64,000 bases of DNA, taken from positions 1 to 64,000 of the forward strand of contig CAWJYO010000012.1 of NCBI GenBank assembly GCA_963847085.1, read 5' to 3'. Shown here piece after piece: positions 26,407 to 35,090 of this stretch. The notes below the pieces were generated by a model that searched no databases, had not been told where the DNA came from, and saw only the letters and a list, made by a program, of their open reading frames with translations. Within the stretch, counting starts at the first letter, position 1, and each line of letters opens with the position of its first letter. Made by a program: the position numbers and the translations under genes. This stretch comes from Ilyomonas sp963847085 (GTDB lineage: Bacteria > Bacteroidota > Bacteroidia > Chitinophagales > Chitinophagaceae).

Positions 26407-27886
26407 TTACAACTTTATTCGCAAACCTGCTTCTACACTTAGATAGTTTTGGTACGATTTCACAGGCATTTCTTTATTAATGGATGTTAAAGTAAACTTT
26501 GCATTGGGACGTATGCCAAAAGAAAGTTTGGGAGTTAATTTGTATTCAACACCAAAACCAGCACTACCATTCAAATAGGTTCGTTTGAGTCCTGCGATAG
26601 AAGTTGTCACTTTCTCATCATCACTGGCAGCATCCTCTAATCTTGTTTTTATTTTGCCACCTGTTAATACATTCAATCCTACGCCTGCAGTTGGCAGAAG
26701 TGAAAAACGACCTTTGTTAATGTGGTAACTTACCGAAGCCGGAAGGTTAATATAAACCAATTGAGAAGTGCCTGCAGAAGTTTGCGAACTGTCGCCAACA
26801 ACCAATGGTGCATTACTTTTTGGCGAGAGATAAGCCGAACCCAAAGAGCAATTCAATTCATATCTGATTTGCCCGTTATTATCTGCTTTTGCATAAACAG
26901 TTTTCGGGGCAATAGAAGTTGAAAAAGCAGTAACAGAAACCCCGGATTGAAGGCTGATTTTTTTATTCAACTGATAACTCAATAACACGCCGCCGCTCAG
27001 CGAAAAATTGTTCTCTTCCTCTCTGTGTCTTTCCTGTCCCATGCCGCCTTGCCCATCACGATGATGATCGTCGTCTATTTTTTCAAAACTAAAATTAGGA
27101 GCCGCAAAAAGCGACAAATAAAAGCTGCGCGCTGTTCTCAATTTTATTTTTATAGTAGAAGCTGTGCCGGTTGAAAGTAAAGCAGGCTTGCGGTTTTCCA
27201 TTGCTTTTTGAAGACTTAACAAGTTAATGTTCTTGTCTTCTTTTTGCAGAAGTCAAAGGTTGCAATTCAAAATCCTGCAGGGCATGGCGCTCGTTTGCAT
27301 TGAGGTTTTCTTCTTCCCTTTGTTCTGTGTTTTGTTTTGCCACATTTTTATCTGTTCCAACAAACGTTTTGTTGTTATCAGCATTTATAAAAGCTGAAGA
27401 AGAATCAATCTCAAAAAGATTTTTATTTATTTTTCTTGTCGCTTCTTCCTTTTGTTTTTGCACTAAAACATTGTTGTTGACAGATGCACTGTCTTCGTCG
27501 AGAAAGGTCTTTTGTTTTTGTTCATTTTTCTTTTGCTGATTGTTGTTTTGGATAACATCACCCGCATTACCATTCTTATTATCAACAGGGTTTTCATTGG
27601 TTTTATTGATTGATGAAGTTGTACTTGGTTGTTTATTTTCAGAACTTATTTGCTGGTGTTGCCACACATCATAAGCAATGTACATTCCGCCCAAAAAACA
27701 AAGGATTGACAAAACCAAAGCTGCCCTTTTCAGCCGGTTGTATTTGCTTTTATAAAGTGTGGCTTGCTGCCTGTCTAAAGCGTAGTTTACCGCCTCCCAG
27801 GCTGCAGGCGGTGCTTCTTCGGCATATTCTTCCAGCTTTCCTTTGAACAGATTATCTATATCGTGTACATCATCGCTCATAGGCAT
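26407..27886 (-). CDS. Second dual-membrane-spanning anti-sigma/beta-barrel protein (frameshifted)
   Basis: Reads as two abutting ORFs, 27886-27224 (220 residues) and 27222-26407 (271 residues). Removing one A from the A5 run at 27241-27245 joins them as SAKEDKNINLLSLQ into one 491-residue protein. It has the same layout as the gene at 9702. A cytoplasmic N-terminus (DNLFKGKLEEYAEEAPPAAWE) is followed by an inner-membrane helix at about 55-75 and a Asn/Lys/Gln/Glu-rich linker. A C-terminal outer-membrane beta-barrel follows (SFYLSLFAAPNFSFE ... LRIKL). An early barrel loop is His/Asp/Glu/Met-rich (EKIDDDHHRDGQGGMGQERH), a possible metal-sensing surface. Overlaps the sigma gene by about 10 bases. 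Confidence 0.7.
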
Positions 27887-28422
27887 TTCTTTTTAAAATG
27901 ATTTGATCCATTGGCAGCCGTTATTCTTTCTTTCAGCCACTGTCTTGCGTCATAAAGGTTCGATTTAGATGTGCCTTCGGAGATGTGAAGCAGGCTTGCA
28001 ATTTCTTTATGCTGATAACCTTCAAACACATACAGGTTAAATACAGCGCGATAAGCGGAAGGTAACAACTGCACCAATTGCAACAACTCTTTTTCGCTTA
28101 GGCTGCTTTCGATTGTCTCTTTATCCTGAAGTTGGGCAGCACCGCTGTTATCAACTGAAAGTACCGTGTAAAGCGATTGTTGGCTGCGCAAATGTTGCAG
28201 GGCTGTAGTTACCATCACACGGCGTATCCAACCTTCCAGCGAGCCTTCGTTGCGATATTGATGTAAACAAGAAAACACTTTAATAAAGCCTTCCTGTAAT
28301 ATTTCCTGGGCTTCGTTCCTGTCCTTACCATAGCGAAGGCAAACCGCAAACATGCGGGCTGCAAACAGGTGATACAATTCGTTTTGAGACGAACGTTTCC
28401 CTGACAGGCAGCTTTGTATCAT
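27877..28422 (-). CDS. ECF-type sigma factor of the second locus
   Basis: 181 residues from the ATG at 28422 (MIQSCLSGKRSSQNELYHLF), the position at which ECF proteins usually begin; the open frame continues upstream to 28536 with unconserved sequence. Region 2 includes FAVCLRYGKDRNEAQEILQEGFIKVF; region 4 includes LPSAYRAVFNLYVFEGYQHKEIA and HISEGTSKSNLYDARQWLK. Paralogous to the factor at 9142. The pair faces the cytochrome b operon starting at 28679, so that operon is a candidate target. Confidence 0.85.
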   Translation of the reverse strand: MIQSCLSGKRSSQNELYHLFAARMFAVCLRYGKDRNEAQEILQEGFIKVFSCLHQYRNEGSLEGWIRRVMVTTALQHLRSQQSLYTVLSVDNSGAAQLQDKETIESSLSEKELLQLVQLLPSAYRAVFNLYVFEGYQHKEIASLLHISEGTSKSNLYDARQWLKERITAANGSNHFKKKCL

Positions 28423-28678
28423 TGCTCCGTAATGAATGCAAACCGGTTTTGTGTACTGTAAAGATGCAGATGAAAAAGATGGGGTTGGGTAGTGATCAAA
28501 AAATTTTTTGACAAGCCCAACGCTATGGCTTTTCATAGCATCTTTACCGAATTATTTATTTCGTTCGCAGCTAACTTTTGCCGGTTGGCAGCATTTAGTA
28601 AAGCCACTTTTTTAGTGAAATATATATTTGGTTTATAAATGAAACCTGTGCATTGATTTCAAATTTTAATTAAAGCAA

Positions 28679-29378
28679 ATGGAAGTACTTACAATCTCTA
28701 AAAAAATATCCTTTTTCAAGCTGCAATATTCAGCCGCTATCAGGGTTTGGCATTGGTTAACTTTTCTGTTCATTACTGGTTCGATGGTTACAGTGTTGTT
28801 TGCTTCCACTCTTTTTGAACACCACGGACCTAAACCGCCGGTTGCTCAAGCGCAAGGACAATCTGTGCAAAAACAAAACGAAGAACCAAAGTTCGATCCT
28901 TCAAAGCAAAGCCCTGAAGATAAAGCGGCACACATGTATGCTAACAAAATTTGGGATGTGCATAAAATCATTGGGTTTGGGTTGTGTTTTCTTTTGCTTA
29001 CCCGCGTGGTAATAGAAGTAAGTCGCAAGAAAGAAGAACGCCTTGTTACGAAAATCAATAAGGCGCTTGCAATCCAAGATAAGCAGCAAAGAAGATGGCC
29101 AAAACAAACGGCATTATGTGCTTGTGAAATGGGGATATGTTTTGTTTTATGTTTTGATTTTTATTATGGCAACAACAGGTCTTATTTTGGCGTTCGATCA
29201 TGCAGCTATCTTTAAAAATATAAGCCGCCCTGCAAGAGAAATTCATGGCTTTGTTCAGTACCTTATTTACGCATACATTCTTGCGCATATCGCTGGTGTT
29301 ATCCGTTCCGATTTAACAGAACAGCCCGGAATTGTTTCTGCCATGATTAATGGAGGAAATACGATTGACAACAGATAA
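28679..29378 (+). CDS. Cytochrome b561-like membrane protein (frameshifted)
   Basis: Four-helix b-type cytochrome. Candidate heme-ligating His residues are in RVWHWLTF (helix 1), WDVHKIIGFG (helix 2), REIHGFVQYL (helix 3) and YILAHIAG (helix 4). A Gln/Lys/Pro-rich loop (about residues 55-90) lies between helices 1 and 2. The first frame fails at about 29088; removing one A of the AAA there joins DKQQ to EDGQNKRHYVLVKWGY and gives one protein of about 232 residues. It begins the redox operon with thioredoxin, ApbE, DUF4266 and DUF3570, and is divergent from the sigma gene at 28422. It probably passes electrons from the quinone pool or cytoplasm to periplasmic partners. Confidence 0.75.
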
Positions 29379-29578
29379 ATCAATTCTTACCATACCAATC
29401 CGGCTTATTGTTTTTAACAATTACAGGAAAGCAAACAGCATCAACAATTTACTTTCTAAAAAGCACATTTATATCGGTCTGAAGAAAGAACCAGCAAAGT
29501 GTATTAACATACATTTTTATGAACCTCACCCAACTTTCTTACAAGTTTATTCGTCTTTGTTAGCAATTACTGCAAACG

Positions 29579-30019
29579 ATGATGAAATTACTTTTTGCAA
29601 TTTTTTTCTTTTGTACATCATTTGCCAATCCGGCATGGCTTACCAATCTGGATGCAGCTAAAACAGAGGCAGCCAAAGAGCACAAATACATTCTCCTGAA
29701 TTTTTCAGGTTCTGATTGGTGCATCCCTTGTATGCGTCTTGAGAAAGACATTTTTAGTAATGATGTTTTTACCAGCTATGCCGGTGAAAACCTGGTTCTT
29801 TTGAATGCCGATTTTCCAAGAAACAACAAAAACAAACTCTCGAAAGAACAGCAAAAACAAAACGATGCGCTCGCAGACCAATACAATCAGCAAGGCAGCT
29901 TTCCTTTTACGTTATTGCTTGATGATAAAGGAAACAAAATAAAAGTTTGGGATGGATATTATAAAGATGGTGCTGACCATTTTGTAACTGAAATCAAAGA
30001 AGCAATAGCCAAACAATAA
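29579..30019 (+). CDS. Periplasmic thioredoxin-family protein
   Basis: 146 residues with signal peptide (MMKLLFAIFFFCTSFANPAW). The thioredoxin fold has the redox motif SDWCIPCMRLE (WCxxC) and the cis-Pro loop FPFTLLLDDKG. This resembles thioredoxin_7/DsbD-gamma-like domains that keep envelope partners reduced. Three bases separate it from apbE. The 200-base gap before it (29379-29578) holds no clear gene. Confidence 0.85.
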   Translation: MMKLLFAIFFFCTSFANPAWLTNLDAAKTEAAKEHKYILLNFSGSDWCIPCMRLEKDIFSNDVFTSYAGENLVLLNADFPRNNKNKLSKEQQKQNDALADQYNQQGSFPFTLLLDDKGNKIKVWDGYYKDGADHFVTEIKEAIAKQ

Positions 30020-30022
30020 AAG

Positions 30023-30955
30023 ATGCAGCCAAAAGCTTTCAACCGGGAAATGAAATTAATGGGGAACCGTTTTGGAATTACAGTTGTGGGCTATATGCAG
30101 GAATGGGCTGATGAAATGATAAACGAAGCAGTAAAAGAAATACAGCGCATTGAAAAATTACTTACCACTTTTAGTGAAGACAGCGAAACGAGTCACATCA
30201 ATTGTTGTGCGGGTATTGAGCCTGTTAAGGTAAGCCCTGAAGTGTTTAACATCATTGAAAGAAGCATTAAAATATCATCCATTACACAAGGCGCGTTCGA
30301 TATTACGTATGGTAGTATTGACAAGCGGCTTTGGAATTTTGATCAAACCATGACGGCTTTGCCATCGGCAAAAACAGCTAAAGAAATGGTGCGGTTGATT
30401 AACTACAAAAACATTGTTTTGGATAAAGAAAGGGGAACTGTGTTTTTATCGCAAAAGGGCATGCGCATTGGCTTTGGCGGTATTGGTAAAGGCTATGCTG
30501 CCGAAAAGGCAAAAAAAGTGCTAAAACAAAAAGGCGTTACAAGCGGTGTGGTAAACGCATCAGGTGATTTAACTGCCTGGGGCACTCAACCCGATGGCAG
30601 CGCGTGGCGTGTGGGTATTGTGTATCCGGATGACAAGCAACATCCGTTTTCTTATCTCAACATAAGCGATATGGCGGTTGCCACTTCAGGCAACTATGAA
30701 AAGTTTGTTGTGATTGGGGGCAAAAGATATTCGCATACGATTGACCCTCGCACGGGAATGCCGGTTAGCGGTATTAAAAGTGTAACTATAGTATCGCCCA
30801 ACGCAGAAATTAGTGATGCATTGGCAACGCCCGTGATGGTAATGGGTGTGAAAGAAGGGCTTTATCTTATCAATCAACTAAAAGAAGTAGAGTGTGTAAT
30901 CATTGATGATAACAATACAATCTTCACTTCACAACATATTCACTGTTCTCAATAA
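30023..30955 (+). CDS. apbE: FAD:protein FMN transferase
   Basis: 310 residues. ApbE attaches FMN to Thr or Ser of target proteins. Visible are the N-terminal MGNRFGITVVG, the FAD-binding/Mg region GFGGIGKGYAAEKA, NASGDLTAWG, and the late SHTIDPRTGMPV and SDALATPVMVMG, all canonical. No signal peptide or lipobox is seen, unlike many envelope ApbE proteins, so it may act in the cytoplasm or its N-terminus may be mis-set. Next to a b-type cytochrome and a thioredoxin it suggests a flavinylated electron carrier; the target is not obvious. Confidence 0.92.
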   Translation: MQPKAFNREMKLMGNRFGITVVGYMQEWADEMINEAVKEIQRIEKLLTTFSEDSETSHINCCAGIEPVKVSPEVFNIIERSIKISSITQGAFDITYGSIDKRLWNFDQTMTALPSAKTAKEMVRLINYKNIVLDKERGTVFLSQKGMRIGFGGIGKGYAAEKAKKVLKQKGVTSGVVNASGDLTAWGTQPDGSAWRVGIVYPDDKQHPFSYLNISDMAVATSGNYEKFVVIGGKRYSHTIDPRTGMPVSGIKSVTIVSPNAEISDALATPVMVMGVKEGLYLINQLKEVECVIIDDNNTIFTSQHIHCSQ

Positions 30956-30962
30956 AGTTTAT

Positions 30963-31181
30963 ATGAAAGGAATAAAGCTGTTATGTACTCTGTGTTACGC
31001 TTTTGTTTTTGTAACAAGTTGCACCAGTGTAAAAGAATACCAGAAAAACAAAATCAACGATGCTGAAATGACTTTAGGCGCAAGAAAAGTAGAAAAGCCT
31101 GAAAGCAATTTTCAAAGCTATCGCGAAGGTGCCAGCGGTGCCAATGGTGGCAAAGTGGGTGGTGGCTGCGGCTGTAATTAA
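30963..31181 (+). CDS. DUF4266 lipoprotein
   Basis: 72 residues from the ATG at 30963. Lipoprotein signal ending FVTSC, a short middle with NDAEMTLGARKVEKP, and the diagnostic Gly/Cys C-terminus GGGCGCN. The CxC end could bind a metal or act in disulfide exchange with the thioredoxin. The preceding EGASGANGG loosely recalls the SGAT-type flavinylation motif but has Asn at the acceptor position, so I do not call it a target. DUF4266 genes characteristically sit directly before DUF3570. Confidence 0.85.
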   Translation: MKGIKLLCTLCYAFVFVTSCTSVKEYQKNKINDAEMTLGARKVEKPESNFQSYREGASGANGGKVGGGCGCN

Positions 31182-31205
31182 ATTCTAAAACTACAAAGTT
31201 TACTA

Positions 31206-32474
31206 ATGAAGAAATTGACTCTATCGGTGATAGGTTTGTTCTGCCTGTTGCTGTCTGCTTTTTCACAATCCAATGTTACCGATACAACAAGCTATAAAAG
31301 TAAAAAGCTGAAGTTGGATGAAGTGAATCTCGTATCGGGTTATTACAATCAAAACGGCGATCATTCTGCTGTTACAGGCGGCATTGGAACGCAGAAGTTG
31401 AATGATGTGGCAAACATCATAGATCTTCAGTTTGTAAAATGGAATGACGTTGCTAATAAATATACATGGAGTGCTGAACTGGGCGTTGATCATCACACGG
31501 CGGCTTCTCAAAAATATGTTTCGTTAACCGGCGCTTCAAAAGCGGGTGGCACAAGAGTTTATCCTTCTCTCAACTGGCAGGTTGAAACGCACAAGGGCTT
31601 TACGTTTGGGATAGGTGCAGCCATGTCAAGCGAATACAATTATAACTCTGTTAGTGCCAATTTCACCATCGGGAAATTGAGCAAAAACAAAAACACGGAA
31701 CTCAGCTTTAAAGGCCAGGCATTCTTGGATAAAGTAACGTTGATTGAACCCTCTGAACTAATACCCAAAACAGCAGTAACAACAGGAACGACTACCGTTT
31801 ATACCACCGCCAGTGGCAATGTAATTTCATCGGGCGGTTATGGCAATGGTGGACATCAACATGCAAACATTCCAACATCGCCCAGGAATACATTTGCCGG
31901 TTCGCTTTCCTTAACGCATGTGGTGAATAAAAACCTGCAGTTTGCAGTGATCGCTGATGGCGTTGCGCAAAACGGTTATTTAAGTCTTCCTTTTTATCGT
32001 GTTTATTTTAAAGGTCAGGATTCTGCAAAGATTGAGCATCTGCCCGGCACAAGATATAAGCTGCCGCTTGGCATACGCCTCAATTATTTTTTGGGTGATA
32101 AAATCATTCTTCGCAGTTACTATCGTTACTATACCGATAGCTGGGGCATTACTGCGCATACAGCCAGCCTTGAAGTGCCTTACAAGGTGTCTTCTTTCTT
32201 TTCCATCAGTCCGTTTTACCGGTTCTATATACAAACGGCTTCACCTTATTTCGCACCTTACGGACAGCATTCAACAGAAGATGAATATTACACCAGCAAT
32301 TATGATTATTCAGCTTTCCGTTCACAGTATTTTGGTGTGAACATCAAGATAACGCCACGAAATGGTGTGTTCAATATACCTGCATTTAATACAATGGAAA
32401 TCCGTTATGGGCGGTATGTGCAAACCACAGGATTGCAGGCGAATAACATTGGTGTGAATTTGAAGTTTAAGTGA
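31206..32474 (+). CDS. DUF3570 outer-membrane protein
   Basis: 422 residues with signal peptide (ends SAFSQS). It opens KLDEVNLVSGYYNQNGDHSAVTGGIGTQKL, the family signature, and continues as alternating amphipathic strands ending YVQTTGLQANNIGVNLKFK, consistent with an outer-membrane beta-barrel. A Gly/His segment (GNVISSGGYGNGGHQHANIP) sits in one loop. Last gene of the cytochrome b/thioredoxin/ApbE/DUF4266 operon. Function unknown; an outer-membrane conduit or receptor for the redox partner is an inference. Confidence 0.88.
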   Translation: MKKLTLSVIGLFCLLLSAFSQSNVTDTTSYKSKKLKLDEVNLVSGYYNQNGDHSAVTGGIGTQKLNDVANIIDLQFVKWNDVANKYTWSAELGVDHHTAASQKYVSLTGASKAGGTRVYPSLNWQVETHKGFTFGIGAAMSSEYNYNSVSANFTIGKLSKNKNTELSFKGQAFLDKVTLIEPSELIPKTAVTTGTTTVYTTASGNVISSGGYGNGGHQHANIPTSPRNTFAGSLSLTHVVNKNLQFAVIADGVAQNGYLSLPFYRVYFKGQDSAKIEHLPGTRYKLPLGIRLNYFLGDKIILRSYYRYYTDSWGITAHTASLEVPYKVSSFFSISPFYRFYIQTASPYFAPYGQHSTEDEYYTSNYDYSAFRSQYFGVNIKITPRNGVFNIPAFNTMEIRYGRYVQTTGLQANNIGVNLKFK

Positions 32475-32708
32475 TGGAATGACTGTAGAGAAAGCAGCCC
32501 AAAACATAGCCTAACTAAAGGTTTGTTTTTGAGGCAATATACTGAAAAACAGTTAGTAATTTTTTCGATTATAAAGTTGAATTATGAGTAAATAAAATAC
32601 CGTAGTTTTTGCATCTAAAACGCTGTTTTTCCTGTTGCTTTCCCCACCTGATTACAGCCAAAGAATCGAAAGCCCGACAACGCTTTTTTTGTATTTTCAC
32701 TACACAAA

Positions 32709-32742
32709 AAAAGTTAGATGAAACGCGTTTCATCTAACTTTT
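32709..32742. terminator. 34-base perfect palindrome, probable bidirectional terminator
   Basis: AAAGTTAGATGAAACGCG followed by its exact reverse complement, no loop, A-rich before and T-rich after. It lies 235 bases after the DUF3570 stop and before the IS remnant. Confidence 0.55.
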
Positions 32743-32835
32743 AGCAAAGCCTTTACTGCATTACATTACAGCGGCTTTTACCAACTGTTTTTCAGTATTA
32801 TGCCTAAACTTACATCTTGACTATCCGGACATTAT

Positions 32836-33403
32836 AAATCATTCAAGTTGCGAGATAATCAGGCAATTTGATTGAGGGTAAAAGCCATGATAAACAACAT
32901 GAGTTTGAGAAGGAAGCCTTTGAAGGTAAGGGCATGAATGGTTCTGAGAAACAAGGCTTTGATTTGAGCCAATGAAGTTTCAATCTTCTTTCTTATTTGT
33001 TCTTTCGTAAATCTTACCCACGGCTCATCTATTCTTTTTGCATTGCTTCTGCGCTGCATCATCCGTTCTATCCCATCGGTTTGCTTCATATCATCTTCTA
33101 TCGTGTAATCGGTGTAAGCCGCATATCTCCATATATCTTACTTTCTGCTGCCACTGCCATGGTTTTAATACAATCACCGATTTGGTAAACCAATCTAAAG
33201 AGCAACTCTGCCACCTCATGCAGCCTTCGGTTAAAGCGGCTCTTATGATTGCTTTGAGTAAATCATCTACAATACAGTAAAGAGCTATAATTTGATCCTC
33301 GCAGAGCATCGGCGAATCAATTTTAAGTCTGGTAACTCAAAATTATTCTCTTCCCCCCTTGCTCTGCTTTCTTTTCACTCCTACCCCACAACTTGAATTA
33401 TTT
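32836..33403 (-). mobile_element. IS982-family insertion sequence remnant
   Basis: About 570 bases bounded by imperfect 17-base inverted ends: AAATCATTCAAGTTGCG (32836-32852) and the reverse complement of AAATAATTCAAGTTGTG (33387-33403). Intact members are about 1 kb, so roughly half is missing. No target duplication was found. The transposase is decayed (see 32859-33309). Confidence 0.65.
32859..33309 (-). pseudogene. IS982 transposase, internally deleted
   Basis: The N-terminus MLCEDQIIALYCIVDDLLKA starts at 33309. The reading then jumps, in other frames, to NRRLHEVAELLFRLVYQIGD (about 33225-33166) and finally to the C-terminal block IRKKIETSLAQIKALFLRTI ... MAFTLNQIA ending at 32859. These three blocks are in order and match IS982 transposases, but about 60 residues after the first block and much of the catalytic middle are missing. 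Not active. Confidence 0.65.
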
Positions 33404-33571
33404 AAAAAGTAACAAAACAGTTTTCAGCCTAAAAGAATCTTTTGAGTTATTATTAAAACACAAAGAAAAATCTACAAATCATGTGTCGCCTCGATTTAGT
33501 AATTATAAATAGCAATAAATTTTCTTGACGTTTAACTGAGAGAAAATTAGGTTCGTTCGATTTATTACTTC

Positions 33572-33602
33572 TTGAAAAATTCCTCTGTTTTGTCTATTTT
33601 TG
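33572..33602 (+). promoter_or_regulatory. Promoter of the tRNA gene
   Basis: TTG at 33572, 20-base spacer, TATTTTTG at 33595-33602 (matches TAnnTTTG). The tRNA begins 32 bases later. Confidence 0.6.
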
Positions 33603-33634
33603 CAATCCATTTGAATTTAGAATTGAAATTCAAC

Positions 33635-33711
33635 GGACCTATAGCTCAGCTGGTTAGAGCATTTGACTCATAATCAAAGGGTCCCTGGTTCAAGCCCAGG
33701 TGGGTCCACCA
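33635..33711 (+). tRNA. tRNA with CAU anticodon (Met elongator or Ile2)
   Basis: Complete cloverleaf: acceptor GGACCTA / TGGGTCC, D arm GCTC...GAGC, anticodon stem TTTGA / TCAAA with loop CTCATAA, T arm CCTGG / CCAGG, encoded CCA end. Anticodon CAT could be elongator Met or the lysidine-modified Ile2; identity needs an identity-element comparison. Confidence 0.93.
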
Positions 33712-33742
33712 AAGGGGTAATAAATCACCTCAGCCTATTCCG

Positions 33743-33778
33743 AAAGCCGTAGTAAATCGCTGATTTATTACGGCTTTT
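33743..33778 (+). terminator. Terminator after the tRNA
   Basis: Arms AAAGCCGTAGTAAATC / GATTTATTACGGCTTTT (one G-T pair type mismatch) around a three-base loop, 32 bases after the tRNA. Confidence 0.8.
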
Positions 33779-33830
33779 ACATTCCTGCATGTCGAACAAA
33801 GTCAAATCATTTCAAATAGATCGGTAACCT

Positions 33831-33872
33831 ATTCAGTAACCTCTTCCCTTTTTAGCTTAGAGGTTACTGAAT
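33831..33872. repeat. Inverted repeat in the tRNA-flanking scar
   Basis: Perfect 13-base arms ATTCAGTAACCTC / GAGGTTACTGAAT (33831-33843, 33860-33872) with a 16-base loop. Not followed by a T run. A third GTAACCTATTC lies just upstream, which hints at a recombination or att-like site. The remaining bases up to 34140 contain no gene I can support. Confidence 0.45.
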
Positions 33873-34140
33873 TTAGTTCAAAGCCTTATCGGTAGAGATT
33901 CCGATTGTTGAGATCAACAACCGATTCAGCAGCCTTTTGACAAGGGAAGTTTCTACAATCAATGTTTTGCTCGGCGATTGCCATAATAAGATGATCAAAC
34001 CTTCCAAAATCTCCACTCCTGATACCCGAGTGACAAATTGATTTGTTTTAAGATGAGAACGAGATGAATGAGTAGTTAAAAGTAGCAATAAAGTGTAGAT
34101 ACAATCGAAATCAAAATTCATATAACAATTCAGAACGGAA

Positions 34141-34174
34141 AACCAAAAGCCATCAGTTTTGATGGCTTTTGGTT
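34141..34174. terminator. Terminator-like hairpin
   Basis: Perfect 14-base arms AACCAAAAGCCATC / GATGGCTTTTGGTT, six-base loop, T- and A-rich flanks. It lies downstream of the truncated minus-strand tRNA and may be its original terminator. Confidence 0.65.
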
Positions 34175-34208
34175 TTATTAAACTTTGAAAATTGTATGTA
34201 AGATTAAG

Positions 34209-34256
34209 TGCTCCTGATTACGAGTCAGGTGCTCTAACTATCTGAGCAATAGGCCC
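34209..34256 (-). pseudogene. Truncated tRNA (5' half, anticodon CGU, Thr type)
   Basis: The minus strand reads GGGCCTATTGCTCAGATAG from 34256, giving a plausible acceptor 5' strand, a D arm GCTC/GAGC and an anticodon stem CCTGA/TCAGG with loop CTCGTAA. After the variable loop the sequence runs into TTAATCTTACA with no T arm, acceptor 3' strand or CCA. A broken tRNA half next to an intact tRNA and an IS remnant suggests a past integration or deletion. Confidence 0.6.
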
Positions 34257-34348
34257 TGAACCCTTTCGGAATTCGGGAGCGCAAAAATAAAGAAACACAA
34301 TCATTTTCCAAGAAGTAAAACCAACGATGAGCCTTTATTTTTGCGCTT

Positions 34349-34969
34349 ATGCAAAACATAAAAAATATCATCTTCGATTTGGGCGGCGTATTCATCCAAA
34401 TTGACTACAGCAAAACACTCAACGCCTTTCTTAACCTGCAGGTACACAACTTTAATGACTTGTACACCCAACATCGCGCATCCGATTTGTTCCAGTTGTT
34501 AGAAACCGGCAAGCTTGAAGCAGAAGAGTTTTATAATCAATTTAGAAATCATATCAATATAACCTTAACCGATGAACAAATTGAAGACGCATGGAACGCT
34601 TTGATTGGCAGCTTTTACCTCGATCGCCTTCAATGGCTGGAAGAAATAAAGCACAAATACAAAATATTTTTATTGTCAAATACCAATAGCATTCATCATA
34701 AAGCCATTCTTAACATCTATCAAAAACAAACCGGCAACAGCCATTTTAGTTTTGATGATTATTTCATCAAAGCTTATTATTCACATCAAATGGGTTTGCG
34801 CAAGCCTAACATCGAGGCTTATCAGTATGTGCTGAACGAACAGCAAATAGAGGCCAACGAAACTTTATTTATTGATGATACCCTGGTAAATGTTGAAGGC
34901 GCACAAAAAGCAGGCTTGCAAACGGTGCATCTGTTGCCGTCTCTTTCGTTGATGGAACTTGGACTGTAG
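34349..34969 (+). CDS. HAD-family hydrolase (subfamily IA)
   Basis: 206 residues. Motif I has the nucleophile in IIFDLGGVF, though the second Asp of the usual DxD is replaced by Gly-Gly as in many subfamily IA phosphatases (epoxide hydrolase N-terminal type). Motif II is in FLLSNTN, motif III Lys in LRKPNIEAYQ, and motif IV in LFIDDTLVNVEGA. A TATTTTTG -7-like box lies at 34336-34343, close to the start, so the leader is very short. Likely a small-molecule phosphatase. Confidence 0.88.
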   Translation: MQNIKNIIFDLGGVFIQIDYSKTLNAFLNLQVHNFNDLYTQHRASDLFQLLETGKLEAEEFYNQFRNHINITLTDEQIEDAWNALIGSFYLDRLQWLEEIKHKYKIFLLSNTNSIHHKAILNIYQKQTGNSHFSFDDYFIKAYYSHQMGLRKPNIEAYQYVLNEQQIEANETLFIDDTLVNVEGAQKAGLQTVHLLPSLSLMELGL

Positions 34970-35090
34970 CTTTTGGTTTTGCCCCTATTTCTTTAATTGA
35001 ATATTAATCGGCAAAATAAAACGGCAAAAACAAATCGTTTATTTTTACGCCCGTTTCATTCATCTCTCAGATAAAACAGAGAACATTCTC

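Noticed and set aside
26407..27222. Separate beta-barrel gene with a TTG start
   Set aside because: The paralogue at 9702 is a single fused gene and one base in an A5 run restores the same fusion here.
31120..31178. Flavinylation target site in DUF4266
   Set aside because: EGASGAN resembles the SGAT motif but has Asn where Thr or Ser must accept FMN.
33873..34121. 82-codon minus-strand ORF in the tRNA-flanking scar
   Set aside because: Low-complexity Leu/Ile/Ser content, no family resemblance, and it lies in a region with no other intact genes; probably chance.
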